A stretch of DNA of 64,000 bases, taken from the NCBI RefSeq assembly GCF_031755915.1, contig NC_083389.1, forward strand, positions 27,349,501 to 27,413,500. Direction: 5' to 3'. Positions 23,568-34,681 of this stretch are shown piece by piece. Each line of letters begins with the position of its first letter. Position 1 is the stretch's first letter. The stretch is from Ziziphus jujuba. Lineage: Eukaryota > Streptophyta > Magnoliopsida > Rosales > Rhamnaceae. A model generated the notes under the pieces. The model was not told where the DNA came from. It did no database searches and saw only the letters and a list, made by a program, of their open reading frames with translations. The position numbers were made by a program, and so were the translations under genes.

Positions 23568-25699
23568 TTTTACAGAAGCTTGTAAATGAAATTGGCTATG
23601 ATTGGAGCAAGTATTTATATAACAAGGTAGTTTTCATAACATAACAAAACACCAAGGTTTTGCTTGCTAAAAACTATGCCAATTTTGTGAACGACCAACC
23701 TAGCCTACCATACTACTTTTTCCTTTTAAGAATTTTAGTAAATTGAACCATCTTTTTGACCAAGTGACCTTGGCCCACAATTGGAACATTATACAGGTGT
23801 TGCTATTCACCTTCTGCATAGAAATTAATTATAGACTTGCACACACGGATAGGAAAATGCAATGGAACTTAAATAAAGTTGGTGAATTTAATCGGAAAAA
23901 TGAAATCAGAAATTGGTTTGAACTATATAAATGGGTTGTTTTTAGAGGCACTGAGAAGACCAAGTGGTAGAGAGCAGTTGGAATGCAAGCCACCCACCAA
24001 CTTTACTTGCTGGGAACATTTTCCTTGGATGTAAGAAATCAAACCTAAAAACATTCATTAGCTCCATACTTCAAATACAAGTTAAAATTGCATAAGGTAG
24101 ATATTGAAATGGAGTGTTGAATACAGCCTAAGGAAATTGGCAGTGAAACGACTAGCAATTCGTTCAAACGGACAAGCATGTTGAGGCGGTTCACGTAGTT
24201 GGGCTTATAGAACTCGGACCGGTTACTTGGGTTGTGGCCCATATTAGGTACCCCAAAGCTTAGCAACCCATTAGATTATCTTTCTCGGTGATGAAAACGT
24301 AACGCACTTTCTAAATACACCATGACAAAATTAATATTAAAAATTTGTAAAAATAAGCGAACAATTTTGTTGTTACACCCTTGGATGTTCAAATATACTG
24401 TTCTATTTGCAGTATAACGTTGATAAGTAAATGGTGGGTAAATAAACGATTTTCCTAAATAAATAAAATTGTTTGTTTCCAACTTGGATTGGTTGTACTA
24501 AATGTATAAATTTGCAAAATATATAAAATAGTTTTTTTTTTTTTAAATCCTTTAAGATTCATTAAACATATAAATTAATATTTGATTAAATTTATGAAAA
24601 AAAAATTACATATATATATTTACCATATATAATAAGAAAATTTTACTTATAGTTTTTATTTTTATTTTTTCAATTTAGCTTCTTTTTTTTTTTTTCCCCT
24701 AAAACATGCATTTAAATTTTTTCTTTCTTTCTTTTACCAAGATATATAAGAAAATGAAATAAGATTGACATAAGAATTGCTTATTGATACACGATCATAA
24801 ATAGTTTTCTAAAAGTAGAGCTTAACTAATTAGTCAACTTAACAATGGTCTTTTTTGTATTTATCAATGGGATTCCTATTATTATTAAACTGATCTGTAT
24901 GGTGAAATTCTCTATTATTATTTTTATTATTTGTTAATTTTGTGGTGATCAATCTCGTAGTTGTAATTTAATCAAGTCTAATTGATTTTTTTTCCTTATT
25001 AATAGATATTATATATGTGCTAAAATCATTTTTTTTTATTTTCCTCTAATTCTATTTTTTCAGAACAATATAATTTCAATATTTAAACAATGACTTGACA
25101 TTCATAATAATTACATAAAAAATCATAGTTTAAAGAAAAAAGAGAGAGAAAAAAAAAGAAAAAATATTTGAGATTTTGTTACAAATTAGTTAACCCAAAA
25201 TAAATGGAGAAAAAAAACAATGAAATTAGTCATTAAAGTGAAGAATTGGCATCTCTGTAATTAAAACAATATAAAATACTAGTTAAATAAATATTGTTCA
25301 TAAATAACTATAGTTTTTTATTTTAATTATATAATTATTTTGTTATTAACTAATTGTATTTATTGTAATTATAAATAATCATTATTTTAAAATTTATAAT
25401 TAATAGTATGATTTTCTATTTTTTTTAAAAAGTATTATATTGTAGATAAATATTATAATTATATTTAATAAGTATGATCGTAAAAGATGATGAGAAAAAG
25501 AAAAAGGAAAAAACGAGTGGAGCACATGCCCCCACCTGGGTCGGTGCCTTTTCAATCACACATTATCTGTAGTTGGACACGACACGATTGAGCAATAGAA
25601 GCTGCTCCTAGTGGCTCACAGGGGAATAAAATTTGTGCAAAAGTTTTTAACACTCCACACTCAGAGTATCAATATTCTATCCTCTAATTTCTCGCTTGA
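23568..25699. other. AT-rich intergenic region upstream of the first PRISE gene
   Basis: Apart from the TATA box of the minus-strand gene, I see no gene. The piece at about 24181-24420 is homologous to 29850-30090 and belongs to the segmental duplication. The stretch 24480-25500 is extremely AT-rich. The PRISE promoter is probably at 25500-25699, where sequence such as CACATTATCTGTAGT is shared with the second copy. Confidence 0.55.
23612..23622 (-). promoter_or_regulatory. TATA box of the small secreted protein gene
   Basis: On the minus strand the sequence reads TTATATAAATAC about 45-55 bases upstream of the ATG at 23567. This predicts transcription starting near 23585-23590 and a very short leader. 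Confidence 0.6.
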
Positions 25700-26830
25700 A
25701 TGGAGACAGCTAAGGTAGCACTTGTGGTTGGGGTCACTGGCATGGCCGGCTTAAGCATAGCCGAAGCCTTGAAGAGCCCCACCGCCCTCGGTGGTCCATG
25801 GAAAGTCATCGGCGCCGCTCGGCGTCCGTTGCCAAACTGGTTTCCAACTTCCATATTAGACGGCTTCATCACCTTCGACGCCACACGTTACGAGGACACG
25901 CTTCAAAAACTCTCCTCCGTATCCAACCAAGTTTCACATGTCTTTTGGGTTGCCTTACAAGTCCGCGAAAACGAAGAAGCTAACATCACCGTCAACACCA
26001 CCATGCTAGCCAACGTTGTTAACGTCCTCAAATCGGCTGATGATCAGGCTTCTCCTTCGCCACTCACTCATATTACACTCCAAACGGGTACGAAACACTA
26101 CATGGGTCCCATATTCGACCCGACCCATTCATCCCAACTCATCCCTCACGATCCACCGTTCCGCGAAGACAGCCATCGCCTTCCTTACCCGAACTTCTAC
26201 TACGCGCTTGAAGATCTAGTTGCATCCTGCCCGCCGTCCGTTACGTATTCGGTGCACCGGTCTTCTATCATTATAGGCGCGTCGTCGAGGAGTTTCTTCA
26301 ACGCTTTATTGACGCTGTCGGTTTACGCGGTCATATGTAAACATGAAGGCTTGAAGTTTCGGTTTCCTGGGACGCGCTACACGTGGGAGCATTTCTGCGA
26401 CATGTCGGACGCGCGTGTGCTGGCTGAGCAGCAAATATGGGCGGCGGTGACGCCCGTTGCGAAGAACCAGGCATTTAACTGCACAAACGGTGATATTTTT
26501 ACGTGGAGAAGTGTTTGGGAAGTACTATGCCACGTTTTTGGTCTTGAATTCGTGGCGTTTGATGAGACCGACGTGTTTGATTTGGTCGAGCTGATGAAGG
26601 AAAGAAGTAGAGTATGGGACCATATTGTACAAAAATATGGACTTGAGGAAACAAAGTTGGAGGAGATTACTTGTGCTGCTGCGCTTAATCATGTATTGCA
26701 TTTTGGATTCCAACATGTTTGTAGCATGAATAAGAGTAGGGAATTTGGGTTTTTTGGTCATGTTGATACCCTTAAGAGTTTTGGGTTTTGGGTGGAGAGA
26801 CTCAGGAAGATGAAAATTTTACCTCCATGA
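24181..26830 (+). repeat. Segmental duplication, copy 1 (PRISE gene and upstream DNA)
   Basis: Copy 1 of a tandem segmental duplication. Upstream blocks shared with copy 2 include CGGTTACTTGGGTTGTGGCC, CATATTAGGTAC, CCCATTAGATTA, ACAAAATTAATATTAAAAAT and TTCAAATATACTGTT. Homology resumes around 25560-25640 and covers the gene. Spacing from the shared block to the ATG is about 1.5 kb here against about 1.05 kb in copy 2, so insertions or deletions have occurred. Confidence 0.8.
25700..26830 (+). CDS. PRISE family reductase (progesterone 5-beta-reductase/iridoid synthase-like)
   Basis: Single-exon 376 aa short-chain dehydrogenase-like enzyme. The family (VEP1/5BPOR, iridoid synthase) uses NADPH to reduce the double bond of enones such as progesterone or 8-oxogeranial, in the cytosol. 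The NADPH fold begins at once: VALVVGVTGMAGLS with Gly11, Gly14 and Gly17, then VIGAARRPLP. The family motif VFWVALQVRENEEANI follows at about 81-96. The catalytic lysine is Lys132 in TLQTGTKHYMGP and the catalytic tyrosine lies in PNFYYALEDL (about 165-172). The distal half carries GLKFRFPGTRYTWEHFCDMSD and NQAFNCTNGD, both characteristic. The start is the first ATG after the promoter and the length is normal. The substrate cannot be deduced. A pseudogene copy lies 5.2 kb downstream. Confidence 0.95.
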   Translation: METAKVALVVGVTGMAGLSIAEALKSPTALGGPWKVIGAARRPLPNWFPTSILDGFITFDATRYEDTLQKLSSVSNQVSHVFWVALQVRENEEANITVNTTMLANVVNVLKSADDQASPSPLTHITLQTGTKHYMGPIFDPTHSSQLIPHDPPFREDSHRLPYPNFYYALEDLVASCPPSVTYSVHRSSIIIGASSRSFFNALLTLSVYAVICKHEGLKFRFPGTRYTWEHFCDMSDARVLAEQQIWAAVTPVAKNQAFNCTNGDIFTWRSVWEVLCHVFGLEFVAFDETDVFDLVELMKERSRVWDHIVQKYGLEETKLEEITCAAALNHVLHFGFQHVCSMNKSREFGFFGHVDTLKSFGFWVERLRKMKILPP

Positions 26831-29800
26831 AAGGCTTTGCTAAGAGATTGCAACTCTTCATTTTAGGGTCCTTTACTGATTTTGTAATTAGGATGGGATA
26901 TCCCCTTTTTTACTACTGTATTTTGATTTCTGGGTTTTGACTTTTGGGGCTGTTAGGTTGTCCACATGCCTGTAAACTTTGAATTTGCAAATAAAATCCC
27001 ATCTTTTTTTCTTTTCTTTTTTTTTTCAAAATTGATGATTATATTTTACTTTTATTTTTTTAACGTAATACAAAAATGTATATACAGTGATTATAGTTGG
27101 CATGACATGGATAATCTTTGAGCATCGAAAAATTACGAATGTCCACTATATATATATATATATATATATAAGTTTACGTAGAAATTTTCAAATCATGATT
27201 ATTTTGATAGAAAATCAATTAGCACAATTTGAAAAATTTTATTAGTGATTTTTCCATCGAATCCAATCTATAAATATTTTTTGTTATGAACAGAATAAAG
27301 TAATAAGGGATATTTGTTTATGATGTGGACACAATTTTTTGACAGAGTTTGTAAGGACTCTGAAACAAAAGAAAACTAAGAACAAAAAATTTCCCAAAAA
27401 AGGGAAAAATAAGATTAAAAAAACTGTAGACGACAAGAGGGCAGAAAACGGGGGAGAAGCGAAGAGATGGACAAAAAGATGAAAGAGAAATTAAAAATAA
27501 AATAAAACAAACGCATTTGAAGTTTTCACTAACACCCACACTCAAATATCAGTGGGACAGGTCCTATGCCCACAAAAATCATCACGGTTGTAAATCACTA
27601 AATTGTATTGTTTAAAATACTTAAATTTTCGATAACTGCCCCTCAAACCCTACAACCTTGATACACTTTCAATTTTATCTATTGATTAGTGCAATATTAA
27701 AATTTAATCCGCACTGCAACATCTAGAAAATTAAAACTTTCTCTTGCCCCACCTTCTAATATAATTTTTTTTCTTTATTTTATTTCCAACTTCCTTATTA
27801 TATTAGAAACTCTTTTTTCCCCATCACTAGTGAAATCAGCGATCAAACCCAAATGAAGACTAGTTCTGATAAGTAATAGGCTTCTTCTAAGAAACTGTGC
27901 TTCATGACGTTAGTTCCATATTTTTATCTGTTTCAATATCCATTGATTGTCCAATAGTCCAGTTATAAAAAACACTGTTTTTTGAGGAATCATTTGAATT
28001 TAAATCCATCTATACCTAATTTCGAAGAAAAAAAATACCGTTAATATGGGTGAAGGGGAATATGGGGTGGGTGGTGAGGGTAGAGATTGGAGAGAGCTAT
28101 CAAATCATTCCACCGACAAAAAAACAAGGTTGTAAAATTCTTAAAATATTTTAATTTTAAATATACGCCTTCATAAATTGAACGAGTCAGACTAAATCAG
28201 CAAGCAAATATAAGTGAAAACAATGTAAAGTGTTTTGTCGTAATCATATAAAAAAAAATTAAAAAAAAATTGAACATTCAACATTGAATAATCATATAAA
28301 CAATATACAGTTTATTATTATTATTATTATTATTTAGTAACATTGAATAGTCAACCTTAAAAAAAAAAAGAAAGACTTTGAGCATATAATATGACACAGC
28401 AAAGAAAATAGGTTTGATCTATATATATTTTTTAATGAAAAGATAAAAATCTGCAGGGTTGTGAGGAGAGGAGCTTGGGATTAAAAGAAACATCTGCAAT
28501 AGATTCAGTCCAAGGATGAATAAACCGATCTTCGTTCTCCATTATTCCTATTTCAGAGCATCTAACTAAATGATCTCTCTTAAGTTAAGCCAGAAGTTTT
28601 CAAACCACTTTATCATAGCTATCAGCAACCTAATACTGGAAAAAAATAATAATTCGAATATGGAACCTAAATTTTTCCTTAAAAGAAAATAGGTGAGTAT
28701 GGTACTTTCGGAATGTGACAGGTAAGTGTGGTACTTTCGGAAGTACCTAAATCTTTTTCTCTGTTCAGAGAATGTAAAAGTAGCTTATAGTTGTCAATCA
28801 TTAACGAGCTCACATGGCATCGATTGGACCACGTGTCCCTTTTTACACGTGAAAGAAAAGAGAAAAAAAATAAAAAATTACGTCCCTCTCGTTCATCGTC
28901 TCCTTCCCCATCCTCTTGTATTGTAACCTTGTTTCCCTTGTCCTTTCTCAATTTTTTATAATTTTCATTTCACCAAATACAAAACTTACCGAAAATCCTC
29001 TCATTTTTTTTTTTTCCTTTCTTTCCAATTTATTTTTTCACCAACCCCACTTCTGCTCTTTCTTTTCATTTTTTTCTTGTTTTTTTTTTCTCCACACATG
29101 AGTTGACTTCCCTAACCTCTTGCATAGCCTGTATCTTCTTTTTCTCTTTTCTTTTGATGTTTTTCGGTGAGTAGAGGAAGAAAAAATACAGTCGAAGGAG
29201 GAAGTAATCCTCCTCCACCACAATACATTGTATTTTGGTGCTGTATATTTTTGTCCCCTATAATTAAATAAAGCCAAAAATCCATACACAGGAGTAAAGA
29301 ACCATCAGTCACAGTTGGAAGCAAGAGCGAAAATTCATAGACATCCCAAAGCCGATCAACGAGCAAACCATCAACAAAAATTTTCTGATTTTCCCTAAAT
29401 TTCTCTGCAATCTCTTTACTGGTTAGTTCACTGCCATCCCTAAATCTCTCTCTTTTTTACTTTATTTATTTATTTTTGCTTCCAACCATGACTGCTGGTT
29501 GGCTTTTTATTCCTGGATCTGGAATGCAACTTTTCAAAGTTTGCAATTTTTTGTGGTTCATTATTTTTCTTTCGTTATTGTAATTTTTAGCTTTTTTCTT
29601 TTTTCTTTCATTAATAAATTATTTTTTATAATATTTTTTTTCCCAAAAAAAATATTTTGTATGTTAGAGCTTCACCTCTTGTATCTGGGTAATGTTACAA
29701 CTTGCATAGCCTAATAAATATATTTAAAATTTAATTGTTGTTTTGTTTTATTTTATTTTAATTTTTCATGGAATTGTTGTTTTATTTGTATTACAAGTTT

Positions 29801-30932
29801 AAATTCATAATAATTAACATTGACCTTGGACCTGGTTACTTGGGCTTTGATCCGTGTAGTTGGGATCATTGATCTCGGACCTGGTTACTTGGGCTTTCGC
29901 CCATATTAGGTACACTGCATATCGACCCAAAGTTTTAGACCCATTAGATTACCTTTGTCAGCAGTGAGAAGGTGATTGGCACCTTCTAAGTACACCGTGA
30001 CAAAATTGATATTAAAAATTTATAAAAATTAGCGGAATTGTGTCATTACTTGTTACACCTTTAGAAGTTCAAATATACTGTTTTCTTTTTCTTTTCTTTT
30101 TTCTTTTGGAGGACGTTTTAACCTACTTAACAATGTTGAAAAATATCGAACAGTTTTTACAAGTTAGCCTTTTGCAATTAAGGTAGTAAGTACACTCATG
30201 CTCGCCTTTTTTGTTTTGGAGATAAGACAAAATATATGTACATAAATACTACCATATTTTTGGTTTATTTTTATATCTCTATTGGTTGAGTTGTATGACA
30301 CCACGAAATAGTGAAATACATGAAATCGATTTAAGAGGGGGAAACAAAAAAAATCTACTGATTAAGACAACTTGAGGGAAACAAAGACGTGCTAACTTTC
30401 AAATAATTGTATGATTTTGTATCGGATATCAATCTCTGATATGATCAATTTCATGTGTTGATGTGTCACTGATGAATGTACGCTCGCTTCAGCCTTTAGC
30501 TGATACACACTCCTTTTTGTTGGGTCTATTCTACCATCCAATAAAACACTAAACAACAATTATAAAAGCTTTAATTACTCCAACCGATCGACGTTCCCAA
30601 TTTGAGAACAATAATTTGTTTCCACCTCTTACTTTATTAGAACATGAAAGCAAAAGTACAAAAGTATATGTACCATGTAGTAGTTGAAGTGCAAATTTAA
30701 GGGCACTGACGAGTTTTTTTATTTTTTATTATATATATATATATATTTTTTTTTTTTTGTGCCAATGGTTGTCCTCCGCGTGGAGCGAGGAGCTGTCATC
30801 GCACACTATCTGTAATAGGACCAATAGAAGCTGTCCACGTGATCAAGGAGAATAACATTTGTGCTTTTTAAAGCCACAGGACAAGATTTAAGTTTTTAAT
30901 ATGCCACTATTTTTCTTAATTCGCAGAGACTT
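26831..30932. other. Spacer between the two PRISE copies
   Basis: This contains the 3' UTR of copy 1, an (AT)n run near 27150, a short direct duplication of GTATGGTACTTTCGGAA-like sequence at about 28694-28745, and CT-rich plus-strand sequence at 28880-29460 that looks like a promoter or leader but leads to no coding exon I can identify. A segment at 29820-29900 repeats GACCTGGTTACTTGGGCTTT twice. From about 29850 onward the sequence is homologous to copy 1 upstream DNA. No intact gene was found. Confidence 0.5.
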
Positions 30933-32066
30933 ATGGAGAAAGCTAACTACTGCTCAGGTGCCGTAGCACTCGTGGTTGGGGTCACTGGCATGGCCGGCTT
31001 AAGCTTAGCCGAAGCCTTAAAGAACCCCAACGCCCTCGGTGGTCCATGGAAAGTCTTCGGTGCGGCTCGGCGTCCGTTACCAAGCTGGTTTCCAACCTCC
31101 ATACTAGACGGCTTCCTCAACTTCGACGCCACAAGCTACGACGACACGTTTCGAAACCTCTCTCCCGTATACAACCAAGTTTCTCATGTCTTTTGGGTTG
31201 CCATACAAGTCCGCGAAAACGAAGAAGCTAACGTCACCGTCAACGTCGTTATGCTCTCCAACGTTCTCAACGTCCTCAAATCCGCTCCGGCTTCCCGCCT
31301 CACCCACATCACCCTCCAAACGGGTACCCAACACTACATGGGTCCGATCCATGATCCGACCCGTTCCGCCCATCTCAACCCTCATGACCCGCCTTTCCGT
31401 GAGGACTAATCCCGCCTTCCTTACCCGAACTTTTACTATGCGCTCGAAGACTTGGTGGATTCCTACGCGCCTTCTATTTCATATTCCGTGCACCGTTCGT
31501 CCGTCATAATAGGATCGTCGTCTAGGAGTGTTTACAATTCTCTACTGTCGTTGGCCGTTTACGGGGCGATTTGTAAACACGAGGGATTGAAATTTCGGTT
31601 TCCCGGCACGCGCTACACGTGGGAGCATTTCTGCGACATGTCGGACGCACGTGTGTTGGCGGAGCAACATATTTGGGCAGCGGTCACGGCACGTGCGAAG
31701 AACCAGGCGTTTAACTGCACCAACGGTGATTTTTTCACGTGGAAAAGTATGTGGAAGGTGGTGTGTGAAGTATTTGATGTTGAATTTGTGGATTATGATG
31801 AGAGCCAAGAGCTTGATTTTGTGGGTTTGATGAATGAGAAAGGAAAAGTGTGGGATGAAATCGTGGAAAAATACGGTCTACACAAAACCAAGTTGGAAGA
31901 AATTACTTGTTGGGCTGCGCTACATAATGTTTTGCATTTTGGGTTTCAACATGTTTCTAGCATGAATAAAAGTAGGGAATTTGGGTTTTATGGGTTTGCT
32001 GATACCCTCAAGAGTGTTGGATTTTGGGTACAGAGACTTAAGGACATGAAAATTATACCCCCATGA
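29850..32066 (+). repeat. Segmental duplication, copy 2 (PRISE pseudogene and upstream DNA)
   Basis: Copy 2 of the duplication described at 24181-26830. Upstream blocks CATATTAGGTACAC, CCCATTAGATTACC, ACAAAATTGATATTAAAAAT and TTCAAATATACTGTTTTC match copy 1, as does the proximal promoter (CACACTATCTGTA, CCAATAGAAGCTG, ACATTTGTGC). Confidence 0.8.
30933..32066 (+). pseudogene. PRISE family pseudogene (one nonsense codon)
   Basis: A full-length tandem copy of the upstream PRISE reductase: 378 codons including the terminal stop, single exon, no frameshift. The in-frame TAA at 31407-31409, just after PPFRED, falls where copy 1 has Ser, and splits it into 158 codons upstream and 219 codons to the terminal stop. 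The catalytic lysine motif has also changed: copy 1 TGTKHYMGP reads TGTQHYMGP here (AAA to CAA). All other motifs (GVTGMAGLS, VFWVAIQVRENEEAN, NFYYALEDL, GTRYTWEHFCDMSD) are preserved, so the loss appears recent. Re-initiation at 31452 would give 204 residues without the NADPH-binding half. An assembly error or a segregating allele is possible for the stop, less so for the Lys-to-Gln change as well. Confidence 0.9.
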
Positions 32067-32466
32067 AAATTAGTGTGCTTGATTGATTTTCTCACTGTGG
32101 GGTCTCTTCTTTTTTTTGTTGTATTTTGCTTTCTGGGTTTTGAAGCTGTTAGGCTCTTCACCTTGTATTTGCAATCAAACACATATTAAAAGTTGGTGAT
32201 TGATTACATTATACATAACATCAAATGCATACATATAAGTTTATGTTGCTTATTCACATGTCCTAGAAAATTGTTTACAGGAAATAGTTGGGACTATGAG
32301 CAATGGGCTAAGTACAAAGGAATGGATTCCCTTTATTATAATAAGGCTTATTGAAAATCAAAGCATTATCTCTAATTGTATCATCAACAACATAATTTAC
32401 TTTCCACACAATTACACAAACACTTCTTTTGCTTTGGGCTGGCTAACTAGATCTCTTAAATGGATC

Positions 32467-34408
32467 CTACTCCGCCTGCAACATCACAAGCCGAAAGGAA
32501 ATTAATTAGGCAGCAGAGAAGAAACAGAGTAATATTTTCACACTTCCAAGAATTTCCCTCTTGCTTTGTTTTTCTATTTTTTCCTCTCTTCTTATGATCA
32601 TTGAGAACATACCAGGTTTTCCCGTCCAGATGTACAAGCAGGTCTTCTTGGGGGAAGCTGCTGGTGTGGCGTTCTCTGCACATATATATCATCAAATCTT
32701 TTATTTATTTATTTTTTAATTTTTGTAGAACCCCATTAATCTCTTAATTACCATCGAATTGAACTCCGTTAAGTGAATTATAGTATTATGTATACCTCTA
32801 GCTTTGGCCGAAGAGTTTCTACAGCAGCTGTGGATTTTTGGTTCACTCCTGCCCCTTGCTGTTGCAGATGCATATTCAAAAGTTCAAAAGAAAGAAAGGA
32901 AAGGATAAGGAAAGGAAAAGGAAAAGAATCAAATTTAAGCTACAAATTTTACGAGTGTTTATATTCTCTATACCTTGCAGAGTGCCCAGTCTGCAGAATC
33001 AAAGAAAGCTCGCTCATGATCCTATACACATAGGAAATTTTCAGCATATTTTCTTCAAAGCGTGACATAAAACTTGATTAAAGATTAAAGTTTTGGGAAT
33101 GTTGGTATACCTTTGAAATCAAAGGCTTTTTCTTTGGTGCAAGTCCCCCATATTTCTTCCCCGCAGATGTTGCCTGTGTTGAGGGGGAAAAAAAAAACTC
33201 TATAATTTGTATTACTTTGACATCAAAATAATTAGGATTTTCTTTCATTTTAAGATGGGCAAATTTTAACATAACACAAACTATATGTGATAATGCATGC
33301 GTCTATATTTATCCCAATGCTCAAGTCTCTGATCCAAAGATAACAGCATTTTTAGAAGTGAATTAGATTGTCTCAACATTTCAGCCGTTTTGAATTGAGT
33401 TTCTGATCATACAATAATAAGCATAAATAGTTTCGGCAACAATCAAAATCAGAAAGAATCTAATCTAATATAATAAGTTAAATTCTCAACTAAAATTGTA
33501 TGCTAAAGTCAATTCAACCCATAAGGCTAAAAATTCATCAAGATAGAAAACTCACACAAATAGTTGATGATTTTAAAAAGTTAAATACATATTAACTTTG
33601 TTGATATATATTTATGATATATATATATATATAGGTTTTTAAAATATAATTTTGAAAAAACCAACCCCTCTGTTTTAAGGTTGTGGTTCGCATTCACTAA
33701 AGGAGTTTGGACACATCATCTAGCTGACAAAACAATAAAATGTCCACGTCATCCACGAAGACAGCCTAGCATCCGCTTGGAGCTGAAATAGTCTACATCC
33801 CCTCGTACACTGCCGACATCTCAAACAAACAAAAATTATACGATCTCACTTCTTCAAAACCTCAGCAGCCAACTCAATAGTGTTTCGTGTCAGATCACTA
33901 GCCGTTGAATGTGGGGACCACTTCAAAAAGCATACCCTTTTTTTTTTTTCCCTTGATGTTTCTTTCTCTTCCTATCATCCAAACGATCCCACAAGAATTT
34001 CCAAATTTAATCTCCTACACTTCCTTCTAAACTCAAAGAAGGAGCTAGGAAAGATATCTAAAAGAGAATGCAAGAATCCTCTCTTTTCAAAATTAATGAA
34101 GAAATCATGGCAACAAAATCATGTTTTGGGAACTCAAATGGAAAACCAAGTAATTTTCAATGAATAGGAAATTTGGCACAAAACTATAATTCAGCGCAAT
34201 CATGGTGTACATGGGCCATAGCCACATTGATGGTTTTTGGATTGGGACCCAGTTCGCACCACCATGAGAAATCTCTGCCTAATGCTATCTGCAATTCCTT
34301 TTCTTGTTTGTTCAAATTTAGAAGGAGATAGAAGAGAAAGAGAAGGGAATAGTGTACCTGGTGGTCTTGGGAAGAGAAATAGTCTTCATTTCTGTTGCAA
34401 TCTGCCAT
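32467..34408 (-). CDS. Plant endosulfine (ENSA/ARPP19 family) protein
   Basis: Small phosphoprotein; in animals and yeast this family inhibits PP2A-B55 when its central serine is phosphorylated by Greatwall-type kinase. Exons: 34358-34408, 33111-33173, 32974-33021, 32796-32858, 32613-32675 and 32467-32475; 297 nt, 98 aa. It starts MADCNRNEDYFSSQDHQ. The conserved core is KKYGGLAPKKKPLISK followed by DHERAFFDSADWALCK, with the phosphosite Ser47 inside FDSADW, the plant form of FDSGDY. Then come VETLRPKLE and RTPHQQLPPRRP. All introns are phase 0. The last exon adds only Ala-Glu-stop (GCGGAGTAG); if its intron is retained, the frame ends VCSQ-stop at 32598 instead. The donor (CTG|GTATGT) and acceptor (GATGTTGCAG) both look good, so I prefer splicing. 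The gene is convergent with the PRISE pseudogene. Confidence 0.88.
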
Positions 34409-34643
34409 CTTTGCCTCTCCTGCAAATTGACAAACACAAGCACTTCAACAACTCTTTGAAAAAAAAGAAAAAGAAATTAGAAAAATAAAATAAAACCCTT
34501 GAAATCAAACAACCTGAAAAACAGAGAGAAGAAGATAAAGACGGCAATGAAGGTAATATCAAGAAGCAAAATGAGCAGGACTTGTAGCCCCAAATATAAA
34601 ACCAGTTACAGCCCACAGAACCAAATTAGAAAGACCAAAAAGC

Positions 34644-34681
<38 letters not shown>

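Noticed and set aside
28880..29720. A plus-strand gene with a CT-rich promoter/leader between the PRISE copies
   Set aside because: The sequence looks like a promoter and leader, but the reading frames from available ATGs are short and low in complexity, and no downstream exon was recognised.
31452..32066. Separate functional gene in the downstream half of the second PRISE copy
   Set aside because: It is simply the part after the nonsense codon, starts at an internal Met, and lacks the NADPH-binding half.
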